Under the pieces are notes generated by a model, which saw only the letters and a list, made by a program, of their open reading frames with translations, was not told the DNA's origin and did no database searches. Source: Pseudomonas tumuqii (GTDB lineage Bacteria > Pseudomonadota > Gammaproteobacteria > Pseudomonadales > Pseudomonadaceae). Taken from it: a DNA stretch of 64,000 nt. Within the stretch, counting starts at the first letter, position 1. The number at the start of each line of letters is the position of its first letter. Location: positions 124,001 through 188,000 of the forward strand of contig NZ_JAAOJA010000007.1 in the NCBI RefSeq assembly GCF_013184545.1, read 5' to 3'. This document shows positions 52,801 to 62,464 of this stretch, one piece after another. Position numbers and translations under genes: made by a program.

Positions 52801-54705
52801 GGCGACATGGCCGGTGACGTGTTCGGCAACGGCCTGCTGCTGTCGGACAAGCTGCAACTGGTCGCGGCCTTCAACCACCTGCACATCTTCATCGATCCCA
52901 ACCCGGATGCGGCCAGCAGTTTCGTCGAGCGCCAGCGGCTGTTCGATTTGCCCCGTTCGAGCTGGGCCGATTACGACACTTCGCTGATTTCGGCGGGTGG
53001 CGGACTCTTCCTGCGCAGCGCCAAGAGCATCGCCATCAGCACGGAAATGAAAGAGCGTTTCGATATCAGCGCCGACAAGCTGGCGCCCAACGAACTGCTC
53101 AATGCGCTGCTCAAGGCGCCGGTGGACCTGATCTGGAACGGCGGCATCGGCACTTACGTCAAGTCGAGCCAGGAAAACCATGCCGATGTGGGCGACAAGG
53201 CCAACGATGCGTTGCGCGTCGACGGTCGCGAGCTGCGGGCGAAAGTCATGGGCGAGGGCGGTAACCTCGGCATGACCCAGCTGGGGCGCGTCGAGTATGG
53301 CCTCAACGGCGGGGCGAGCTTTACCGACTTCATCGATAACGCCGCCGGGGTGGACTGCTCCGACCATGAAGTGAACATCAAGATCCTGCTCAACGAGATC
53401 GTTACGGCCGGCGACATGACCGGCAAGCAGCGCAACAAGCTGCTGGTCGAGATGACCGATGCGGTGGGCGGCCTGGTGTTGGCCAACAACTACAAGCAGA
53501 CCCAGGCGCTGTCACTGGCCGAACGGCGTGCTCGTGAGCGGCTGGGCGAGTACAAGCGGGTCATGGCGGGACTGGAAGCGGCCGGTAAGCTGGATCGCGG
53601 CCTGGAGTTCCTGCCGTCCGACGACGAACTCAACGAGCGCGCCGCCAAAGGCCAGGGCCTGACCCGTCCGGAGCTGGCGGTGCTGATCTCCTACAGCAAG
53701 ATCGACCTGAAGGAGTCGCTGCTCAAATCCCTGGTGCCGGACGACGAGTACCTGGCCCGCGAGATGGAGACCGCCTTCCCGCCGTTGCTGGCGAAGAAGT
53801 TCGGCGAGCCGATGCGTCGCCATCGTCTCAAGCGCGAGATCGTCAGCACGCAGATCGCCAACGACCTGATCAACCACATGGGCATCACCTTCGTGCAGCG
53901 CCTGAAGGAATCTACCGGCATGAGCTCGGCCAACGTCGCCAGGGCCTATGTGGTCGTGCGCGATGTGTTCCGCCTGCCGCATTGGTGGAAGCAGATCGAG
54001 GCGCTGGATTATCAGGTGCCGGCCGAGCTGCAACTGCAGATGATGGACGAGCTGATGCGCCTGGGCCGCCGGGCCACCCGCTGGTTCCTGCGTAGCCGGC
54101 GCAATGAGCTGGATGCGGCGCACGACGTGGCGCATTTCGCGCCGCGCATCGAAGCGTTGACCATGAGCCTGGACGGGCTGCTCGAAGGTCCGGCGCGCGA
54201 GCAGTGGCAGGCGCGCTTCCAGGCCTATGTCGAGGCCGGTGTGCCTGAGGTGCTGGCGCGTATGGTGGCTGGGACCAGTCACCTGTACACCCTGCTGCCG
54301 ATCATCGAAGCCTCGGATGTCACCGCCCAGGATCCGGCGCGGGTTGCCGCGTCCTACTTCGCGGTTGGCGGGGCGCTGGAACTGTCCTGGTACCTGCAGC
54401 AGATCACCAGTCTGACGGTGGAAAGCAACTGGCAGGCCCTGGCACGGGAAGCCTTCCGTGACGATCTGGACTGGCAGCAGCGGGCGATCACCGTGTCGGT
54501 GCTGCAGATGCTCGAGGCCCCGGCTGAGATCGAACAGCGGGTGGTGGTCTGGCTGGAACAGCATCGGCGGCTGGTCGATCGCTGGAAAACCATGCTTGGC
54601 GAGTTGCGTGCGGCGACAGGTACCGATTACGCCATGTACGCGGTCGCCAACCGTGAACTGATGGACCTGGCACAAAGCACCCAGCCTGGGGTCTGCATGC
54701 TCTGA
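49843..54705 (+). CDS. gdhB: NAD-specific glutamate dehydrogenase, large (180-kDa) type
   Basis: This 1620-residue enzyme is of the length and layout of the L-GDH/GdhB class: a long N-terminal ACT-like regulatory region, then the catalytic core with [20 protein letters not shown] near residue 809, the lysine region [15 protein letters not shown] near 845, and the Rossmann part with [20 protein letters not shown] near 984, followed by a C-terminal helical domain. It deaminates glutamate to 2-oxoglutarate with NAD+. It has its own intergenic region and a strong terminator, so it is probably a separate unit. Glutamate made by PxpABC could enter here. Confidence 0.95.
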   Translation: [1620 protein letters not shown]

Positions 54706-54726
54706 GACGTGCCTGAGCTGAACCCG

Positions 54727-54752
54727 AGCCCCGCCTAGTGCGGGGCTTTTTG
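54727..54752 (+). terminator. Rho-independent terminator of gdhB
   Basis: AGCCCCGC (54727-54734) pairs perfectly with GCGGGGCT (54740-54747), with a five-base loop CTAGT and a following TTTTTG. It lies about 20 bases after the gdhB stop. Confidence 0.9.
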
Positions 54753-54836
54753 TTGGGTGCTGATCTGGGGTAATCCGCGATCCGTAGGGTCTCACCCGCC
54801 GCAGGCCGTGTGCGGCTAAAGCTCAGCCAACCTGGA

Positions 54837-56426
<1,590 letters not shown>

Positions 56427-56449
56427 GGGTCTTTCCTATCAATAACTTA

Positions 56450-56950
56450 GAGCGGGCTGGATTCTGCTGATACCGATTTGATACCAATTTGCAGTTTTTC
56501 CAGCTCGCCCCAATCGGAGCTTGAGTTGAGCCAGCGGGCATAGGTCGAGAGCAGCATTTGCACGCTATGACCCAGTTGCTGGGCAATAAATGCGGGATTG
56601 AGGCCGGACATTAAGCATATTGTCGCATAGGTGTGGCGGCAGTTGTATGGTGGCCGACACCTGACCCGAGGGCCGCTAGGGTCGGGCGCTATTGGTGGTG
56701 CACGTTGGACGTTTCCTTGACGTGCTCCTGGCTCTTGGACGGAGGGAATACATAGGGCGTCGTCTTCACTGCGCCAACACCGTTTTTGCGCCGCTCGGCG
56801 TATTCCTGGGCAAACCTCAAAGCGTGCAAAGCTCGCTCGTTAAGCAGAACGAAACGCCCGCTGCCGGTTTTCGTACGCTCTTCAATTTTAGCTACGGCCA
56901 TAGTCCGACAAATATGAGCCTCCTTTTTTTCGGCCAATCGATGCGCTGAC
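56450..56950 (-). pseudogene. Decayed tyrosine recombinase (phage-type integrase), C-terminal remnant
   Basis: On the minus strand the first part (from about 56937) reads EAHICRTMAVAKIEERTKTG, SGRFVLLNERALHALRFAQE and PYVFPPSKSQEHVKETSNVHHQ, then meets a TAG where related integrases have Trp. After the stop the frame continues as RPTLAALG, shifts by one base, and resumes as VRCRPPYNCRHTYATICLMS, GLNPAFIAQQLGHSVQMLLS and TYARWLNSSSDWGELEKLQI, ending near the ABC-F gene. These contain the HxxR-type block (NCRHTYAT) and the catalytic Tyr in STYARW. Upstream of 56937 a second shift in a run of A's seems likely (IDWP next to KKEAH). The N-terminal half is missing. Confidence 0.85.
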
Positions 56951-56955
56951 CGCCG

Positions 56956-57852
56956 CTAGTTGGATTTATCCCGAAAATCTCGAACTGTGTCCAAGAAGGA
57001 CTTGAGTATCGGTGATTGGTCATCAGCTCGATAAATGCAATTCAAGTCAACGCCAGAGTTCTCTGGAAGATCACTTATAGGGCGATAAACTACGCCGGGG
57101 AGAGCAAGCACGGTGGCAGACTCCGGGACCAGGCATACGCCGAAATTACTTGCTACCAGGGCCACGCCGGTCACCGTATCGCCAACCTCTTGGGCAATTT
57201 GTGGAGTGAAACCCTTCTGGTGGCACATGTTCATTACCTTGTCGACAAAGCTAGGGCGTGGCCCGGAGGGAAATACGATAAGAGGATGATCAGCCAGCAC
57301 TCGAAATGGAATTGTTGTCTCACGTGCTAGGGCATGATCCTCATTGACCGCAAGCAGAAGTTTCTCTGTGGTCACGATCTCATTGGCAATGTCGTTTAAA
57401 GGTGCGATGAACCTGTTGAAGCCAGCATCGATTCGTCGCTGCCGCAAGGCTTCGATTTGGGCCTCCTTGTTCATGTTGTGAAGGACAACTTTCACATCTG
57501 GAAAGGCGCTGCGAAAAATCAGTAGAAGTTTGGGAATCGTGTCGAGAATCCCTGAGCCGAAGATTGCAATATCTAGCCTGCCAAGTTTGCCTTGGCCTGC
57601 CCTTTGAGTGCGCTCTGTTGCTTGTTCAACCACTGAGCGAATGTTACGCGCTTCCTCAAGTAGCAGTTCGCCCGCCGGCGTCAGTTCCATCCCGCGGGGC
57701 GTGCGGGTAAACAGTTGCACGCCCAGGTCCTCTTCCAGTTGCTGAATCTGCCGTGTCAGGGGCGGTTGGGAAATATGCAGGCGGACAGCGGCGCGGCCGA
57801 TATTTTTCTCTTCGGCGACGGCGATGAAATAGCGCAAATGACGTAGTTCCAT
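56956..57852 (-). CDS. LysR-family transcriptional regulator, divergent from the DUF1302 operon
   Basis: This 298-residue protein has the LysR helix-turn-helix (EKNIGRAAVRLHISQPPLTR and QIQQLEEDLGVQLFTRTPRG), close to the BenM/CatR-like subgroup, and a standard effector-binding domain (DIAIFGSGILDTIPKLLL and GVALVASNFGVCLVPESATV). The ATG at 57852 has AAGGCGG upstream. It is divergent from the DUF1302-DUF1329-YCF48-RND gene set and probably regulates it. Its 3' end abuts the integrase remnant. A run of 14 G's lies 27 bases before its start codon. Confidence 0.9.
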   Translation of the reverse strand: MELRHLRYFIAVAEEKNIGRAAVRLHISQPPLTRQIQQLEEDLGVQLFTRTPRGMELTPAGELLLEEARNIRSVVEQATERTQRAGQGKLGRLDIAIFGSGILDTIPKLLLIFRSAFPDVKVVLHNMNKEAQIEALRQRRIDAGFNRFIAPLNDIANEIVTTEKLLLAVNEDHALARETTIPFRVLADHPLIVFPSGPRPSFVDKVMNMCHQKGFTPQIAQEVGDTVTGVALVASNFGVCLVPESATVLALPGVVYRPISDLPENSGVDLNCIYRADDQSPILKSFLDTVRDFRDKSN

Positions 57853-58168
57853 GGTGCCGCCTTGTTCTGAGTGAAGTTTGGGGGGGGGGGGGGCGCTTTA
57901 AGCGCTCAGGTGGTTGCGCTACAGGATAAATTTCCTTGTTCCCCTGTGATCCGCCATTACCTTTTGCGATCCGGCAGGGGTCTTAAAGGCGTGCTAATCA
58001 TAACGGATTATCATACCCACAAGGTATTGAGTCGTTGATTTTATGGTATTGGACGGTAATCCTCGACGGTAATAGCCTTGATTTTGACGGCACTACCCCA
58101 TGGAGCGAGCTGCGCGTTTCTGATGGTTTGTGACCCCAACACAAAAATAACAAGCTGAGGATCTCGAC
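57853..58168. other. Divergent control region with a 14-G tract
   Basis: This 316-base gap between the LysR gene and the DUF1302 gene contains the G tract (57880-57893), a small palindrome GCGCTTTAAGCGC immediately after it, and an AT-rich stretch near 57995-58060 that may hold the promoter of the DUF1302 gene. GAGG about ten bases before 58169 is the likely ribosome binding site. No ORF is supported. Confidence 0.6.
57880..57893. repeat. Homopolymeric G14 tract
   Basis: Fourteen consecutive G's on the plus strand (C's on the LysR coding strand), 27 bases upstream of the LysR ATG. Such tracts slip during replication and can change promoter spacing or leader structure. Length may also be affected by sequencing error. 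Confidence 0.85.
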
Positions 58169-59824
58169 ATGGTGCCTAGAGCCAGTCTGCCAAAATTTCG
58201 CCTAAAGATGATGTTTCTCGCCATTGCAGGTGCCTGTGCTGGAGTAAGCGCCACCAGTCCAGCTCTTGCCTTCCAAATTGATTCCGGCAACCCTGACCTG
58301 CGCATGTCATGGGACAACACCGTCAAGTACAGCGCGGCCTGGCGTGTGGGCGATATCAAAAGTCGTGTGGCGGATAACTCTATAGGGGTGCAGGCCAATA
58401 CCAACGACGGTGATCAGAACTTCGACAAGGGGCTGATCTCCAATCGCCTTGACCTGCTTTCCGAGTTCGATCTGCGCTACAAGCGCAAGTATGGTCTACG
58501 CCTGAGCGGCGCGGCTTGGTACGACGATGTCTATAACAAATCGAACGACAATCCGGGTGCTTTCGGTGGCGCCTTGGTCAACTCGCGTTCGGTGGATTAT
58601 GACGAATTTACCGATGACACCGAGAAGCTGCACGGGCGCAAGGCCGAGCTGCTGGATGCGTTCGTGTATGGCAGTTTTGCCCCTGGCGACATGGGCCTAA
58701 ACCTCAAGGCCGGGCGCTTTACCCAGCTGTATGGTGAAAGCCTGTTCTTCGGTAACAATGGTATTGCGGGCGCACAAACTTCGCTCGATCTGATCAAGGC
58801 ACTGTCGGTGCCGAACTCCCAGTTCAAGGAAATCTTGCGCCCCATTGGCCAGGTTTCTGGGCAGTTGCAGATCAACTCGAATGTATCGGTCGGGGCTTAT
58901 TACCAGCTTGAATGGCGCAAGAGCCGTTTGCCGGGTGCCGGCAGCTACTTCAGCTTTGCCGACTTTGTTGATGAGGGTGGTGAGGGGTTGATCACTCCGT
59001 TTGGCCTTGCCACGCGTGGCGATGATATCGATGCCAAAGACTCGGGGCAGGGCGGCGTGCAGATGAGGATCACTTCCGGCGACTACGAATTCGGTGTTTA
59101 TGCCGCGCAGTTCCACGACAAGATGCCGCAGTTCTATCTGTACCCGGATATCGGCGTCTACGAGCAGGTGTATGCCGAAGATATCCGTACTGTAGGTTTC
59201 AGTGTCAGTACCCTGGTGGGTGAAACCAACGTGGCTGCCGAGATGTCGTTCCGCGACAACATGCCCCTCGTGGCCTCTGGCAACACCGTGATTCTGCCCG
59301 CAAGCCTGGGCGCGGATGGCGATAACAACGCCGCCTTCCCCGTTGGCCGTACCCTGCACCTGAACTTGTCGGCCATTTCCGTATTCAGTGAAAATTCGAT
59401 TTGGGACGCGGCATCGTTTATCGGTGAGTTTGCCTTCAACCGTCGCCTAAGTGTCACCGATAACCGCGATCAACTGGATCCGCTGGCAACCCGCGATGCC
59501 GGCGCGCTGCAATTCATCTTTACCCCCGAGTACTTTCAGGTCATGCCGGGCGTCGATCTTCAGGTTCCGATTGGGCTGGGTTACGGACTATTCGGACGGT
59601 CATCAGTTAACGGTGTGCTGTTCCCCTCCGAGAACGGCGGCAACGTCAGTATCGGTATCAAGGCTGAATACCAGAAGACCGTACAAACCAGTCTGAATTT
59701 CACCCACTATTACGGTTCTGATGGCTCGGTGATCAACTACGACACTGCTGCTCCAGAACTTTCCTACAAGAACTTCCACGGTGACCGCGATTTCATTTCG
59801 CTGTCGATCCAACGCACGTTCTGA
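58169..59824 (+). CDS. DUF1302-family outer-membrane protein
   Basis: This 551-residue protein has an N-terminal signal peptide (MMFLAIAGACAGVSATSPAL ending in AFQ), then FQIDSGNPDLRMSWDNTVKY, a standard DUF1302 start, and a long beta-rich region ending FISLSIQRTF with a terminal aromatic. DUF1302 proteins are thought to be outer-membrane barrels found with DUF1329 proteins and RND transporters in bacteria that handle hydrophobic compounds. It is the first gene of the rightward set. No substrate can be named. Confidence 0.86.
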   Translation: MVPRASLPKFRLKMMFLAIAGACAGVSATSPALAFQIDSGNPDLRMSWDNTVKYSAAWRVGDIKSRVADNSIGVQANTNDGDQNFDKGLISNRLDLLSEFDLRYKRKYGLRLSGAAWYDDVYNKSNDNPGAFGGALVNSRSVDYDEFTDDTEKLHGRKAELLDAFVYGSFAPGDMGLNLKAGRFTQLYGESLFFGNNGIAGAQTSLDLIKALSVPNSQFKEILRPIGQVSGQLQINSNVSVGAYYQLEWRKSRLPGAGSYFSFADFVDEGGEGLITPFGLATRGDDIDAKDSGQGGVQMRITSGDYEFGVYAAQFHDKMPQFYLYPDIGVYEQVYAEDIRTVGFSVSTLVGETNVAAEMSFRDNMPLVASGNTVILPASLGADGDNNAAFPVGRTLHLNLSAISVFSENSIWDAASFIGEFAFNRRLSVTDNRDQLDPLATRDAGALQFIFTPEYFQVMPGVDLQVPIGLGYGLFGRSSVNGVLFPSENGGNVSIGIKAEYQKTVQTSLNFTHYYGSDGSVINYDTAAPELSYKNFHGDRDFISLSIQRTF

Positions 59825-59855
59825 TTGGTATCTACCAGGTTTGAGGATAAAAACA

Positions 59856-61211
59856 ATGCACAAGAAAACAGCGATTTATATAGCCCTAACGGCGATTCTG
59901 GTGGGTACCAATGGCGCGCAGGCAGCAGTCACTGCCGAGCAGGCTGAAGCCCTGAAAAGCACCTTGACCCCGCTGGGTGGTGAGCGAGCAGGCAATGCTG
60001 ACGGCAGTATCCCGGAGTGGAAGACGAACCTTACAGTTAATGCCTCAAGTGAGATGGTGGGCGATATTCCTGCCACGGTATTTGCCGGTGAAAAGCCGGT
60101 GTTGCAAATTACCGCAGCAAACATGGCTGAGCATGCTGAGCGACTGTCTGAGGGCACCCTGGCACTACTCAACAAGTTCCCCAGCTTCCGTGTAGATGTG
60201 TACCCGACGCACCGTACCGGGATGGCGTTGCAAAAGGTATATGACAACACCCTGCGCAATGCGACCGAGTGTAAAACAACAGAAGGTGGCTTTTCGCTGT
60301 CCGGTTGTTACGGCGGCATACCTTTCCCGATGCCGCAGAACGGTACGGAAGCTATCTGGAACCACCTGCTACGGGTGGAAAATCCGGGAATGGAAGTAGA
60401 CCGCTTCAAGAACGTCATTCTTACCGCTGATGGTAGCCGGGTGATTGCCACTGAAAATGAAATGGCCATGCAGTATCCCTACTACTACGCGGATGGTTCG
60501 GCCGACACCTGGAGTGGTGAATACTTCCTGATGCGCTTCGCCACTATCGCTCCGCCATTCAAGGCGGGTGAGTCGCTGGTGTTCCGCGATAGCATCGATG
60601 TCAGCCAGTCACGTCAAGCTTGGCAGTATCTGGTTGGCCAGCGCCGTGTGCGCCGCGCACCGACCGTGGCTTATGACACGCCGGACTTTGTAGCCTCGGG
60701 TGCCAACTACTTCGACGAAGTAATGGGTCTGATGGGGCATATCGACCGCTTTGACTGGAAACTGGTCGGCAAGCGTGAAATGTACGTGCCTTATAACGAT
60801 AACGAGATAGTCACCGCGTCGGTGGATGAGGCCTACGGCGAGCATCACTTGAACCCGGATAAAATGCGTTGGGAGCTGCATCGCGTTTGGGAAGTGGAAG
60901 CGACCGTGGCAAGTGGAAAACGCCATGCAGTGCCAAAACGTACTTACTACCTGGATGAAGATTCCTGGGTGATCCTGCTGATGGACGGCTACGACAGTGA
61001 AGGTAAGCTGTGGCGGACTACCCAAACTACGCCGTTTGTTCTGCCGCAGGTACCTATGCTGTCGGTGAAGCCGGCTCACATCTTCAACCTGCAGGCCAAT
61101 ACCATGAGTACTACCGTGTCGCTCAACGATGCCAAGTACCGAATAATGGTCAAGCCGCACCCCGAGACTTACTTCACAGGTGATGCTGTAGCGGCCGAAG
61201 GCGTGCGCTAA
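59856..61211 (+). CDS. DUF1329-family exported protein
   Basis: This 451-residue protein has a signal peptide (IYIALTAILVGTNGAQAA) and typical DUF1329 segments: EALKSTLTPLGGERAGNADG near the start, GYDSEGKLWRTTQTTPFVLP late. DUF1329 proteins resemble outer-membrane lipoprotein-sorting (LolB-like) folds and may handle hydrophobic ligands in the periplasm. ATG at 59856 has GAGGA upstream; a longer frame to 59781 would begin inside the previous gene. It is 31 bases from the DUF1302 stop. Confidence 0.87.
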   Translation: MHKKTAIYIALTAILVGTNGAQAAVTAEQAEALKSTLTPLGGERAGNADGSIPEWKTNLTVNASSEMVGDIPATVFAGEKPVLQITAANMAEHAERLSEGTLALLNKFPSFRVDVYPTHRTGMALQKVYDNTLRNATECKTTEGGFSLSGCYGGIPFPMPQNGTEAIWNHLLRVENPGMEVDRFKNVILTADGSRVIATENEMAMQYPYYYADGSADTWSGEYFLMRFATIAPPFKAGESLVFRDSIDVSQSRQAWQYLVGQRRVRRAPTVAYDTPDFVASGANYFDEVMGLMGHIDRFDWKLVGKREMYVPYNDNEIVTASVDEAYGEHHLNPDKMRWELHRVWEVEATVASGKRHAVPKRTYYLDEDSWVILLMDGYDSEGKLWRTTQTTPFVLPQVPMLSVKPAHIFNLQANTMSTTVSLNDAKYRIMVKPHPETYFTGDAVAAEGVR

Positions 61212-61345
61212 GTACCTCTGTTCGCCTGCAGTTCCGGCACCTGACTGCTGTCAGGTTGCCGGCTCCCTTTCCATGACTCGCCCGCACCGCAGGCGCCGCG
61301 CATGACGGCGAAGTCGCGGGGGCGTGTTGGAGTTGAGTACGTACC

Positions 61346-62464
61346 ATGTCCGCGCACAATTCGCTGCTCCGCCATCCGTTGTTAGCTGCTGCAATTATTG
61401 CCGTTGTCTGCTGGTCGGGTGTCGCCCTGGCCGAAAACAAGCAGTCCGTTCCCGATCTTCTTGATCTCCCTGCGCTGGAAAGCAGGCGAGCACAGCAGAG
61501 TTTGCAACTGGCAGTCGGCCGTGCCGGCGAACGCCTGGTGGCGGTGGGGGAGCGAGGTATCGTGCAGCTTTCCGATGATGGTGGCCATACCTGGCGGCAG
61601 GCAAAACATGTGCCCGTGAGCGTGGCGCTGACTGATGTGCATTTTGTTTCGGCCAGTCATGGCTGGGCCGTTGGTCACAGTGGCGTGGTGCTGCACAGCG
61701 CTGATGGCGGCGAGACCTGGTTGCGCCAGCTCGATGGCAACCAGGCTGCCCAGATCATTCTAAAGGATGCCCGCCAGCGGGTCGCTTCGGGTGGGGCAGG
61801 GGCTGATAACGCCGTGCGCAGTGCGGAGTACTTGGTCAAGGATGGCCCGGACAAACCCTTCCTTGATGTGACGTTTCAGAGCGAGAACCACGGTTATGTC
61901 GTGGGTGCCTATGGGCTGGCCCTGGAAACCCGCGATGGAGGTAAAAGCTGGCAGTCGCTGGTGAGCAATATACCTAATCCGCGTGGTAAGCACCTGTATC
62001 AGGTGCAGATAAAGGATCAGCAACTGCTGATCTGTGGCGAGCAGGGCGCCTTGTTTCGCTCCATGGATGGCGGCAGCAGTTTTGTTGAAATGACGACGCC
62101 TTACAGCGGCACTTTTTTCGGCGCGCTCAACCTCGACGGGCAAGGCTTACTGGCCTTCGGGCTGCGGGGCAACGCCTGGCGCAGTCTGGACGACGGCGCA
62201 AGTTGGCAGAAGGCTGAAGTCGGCCAGCCCGTCACCCTGAGCGCCGGGTTGCGCCTGCACGACGGCTCGGTGCTACTGGCGGACGAAAGCGGCCGATTGC
62301 TGCGCAGTACGGACAACGCCCAGAGCTTTACCACGCTGCCAGTGCAGCCGGGAACCGGTATCACCGGCATCGTTGAGTCGGCAGACGGTGCGCTGATTCT
62401 ATCCAGCGCGCACGGGATGGCCCGCATCGAGCCGGACGCAATTGATTTGGGAGTCAAGCCATGA
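61346..62464 (+). CDS. YCF48-like beta-propeller (BNR-repeat) exported protein
   Basis: This 372-residue protein has a signal peptide (LLAAAIIAVVCWSGVALA) and repeated segments of the SDDGGHTW/SADGGETW/TRDGGKSW/SMDGGSSF/SLDDGASW type, the BNR motifs of a photosynthesis-system-II assembly factor YCF48/HCF136-like propeller. The motifs occur at about residues 76, 117, 196, 240 and 280. It overlaps the RND transporter start by four bases. Such propellers accompany RND transporters of this class and probably act as periplasmic partners. Confidence 0.86.
   Translation: MSAHNSLLRHPLLAAAIIAVVCWSGVALAENKQSVPDLLDLPALESRRAQQSLQLAVGRAGERLVAVGERGIVQLSDDGGHTWRQAKHVPVSVALTDVHFVSASHGWAVGHSGVVLHSADGGETWLRQLDGNQAAQIILKDARQRVASGGAGADNAVRSAEYLVKDGPDKPFLDVTFQSENHGYVVGAYGLALETRDGGKSWQSLVSNIPNPRGKHLYQVQIKDQQLLICGEQGALFRSMDGGSSFVEMTTPYSGTFFGALNLDGQGLLAFGLRGNAWRSLDDGASWQKAEVGQPVTLSAGLRLHDGSVLLADESGRLLRSTDNAQSFTTLPVQPGTGITGIVESADGALILSSAHGMARIEPDAIDLGVKP

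Noticed and set aside
56692-56949. An 85-codon plus-strand ORF across the integrase remnant
   Set aside because: The opposite strand carries recognisable integrase sequence; the plus-strand frame is a shadow.
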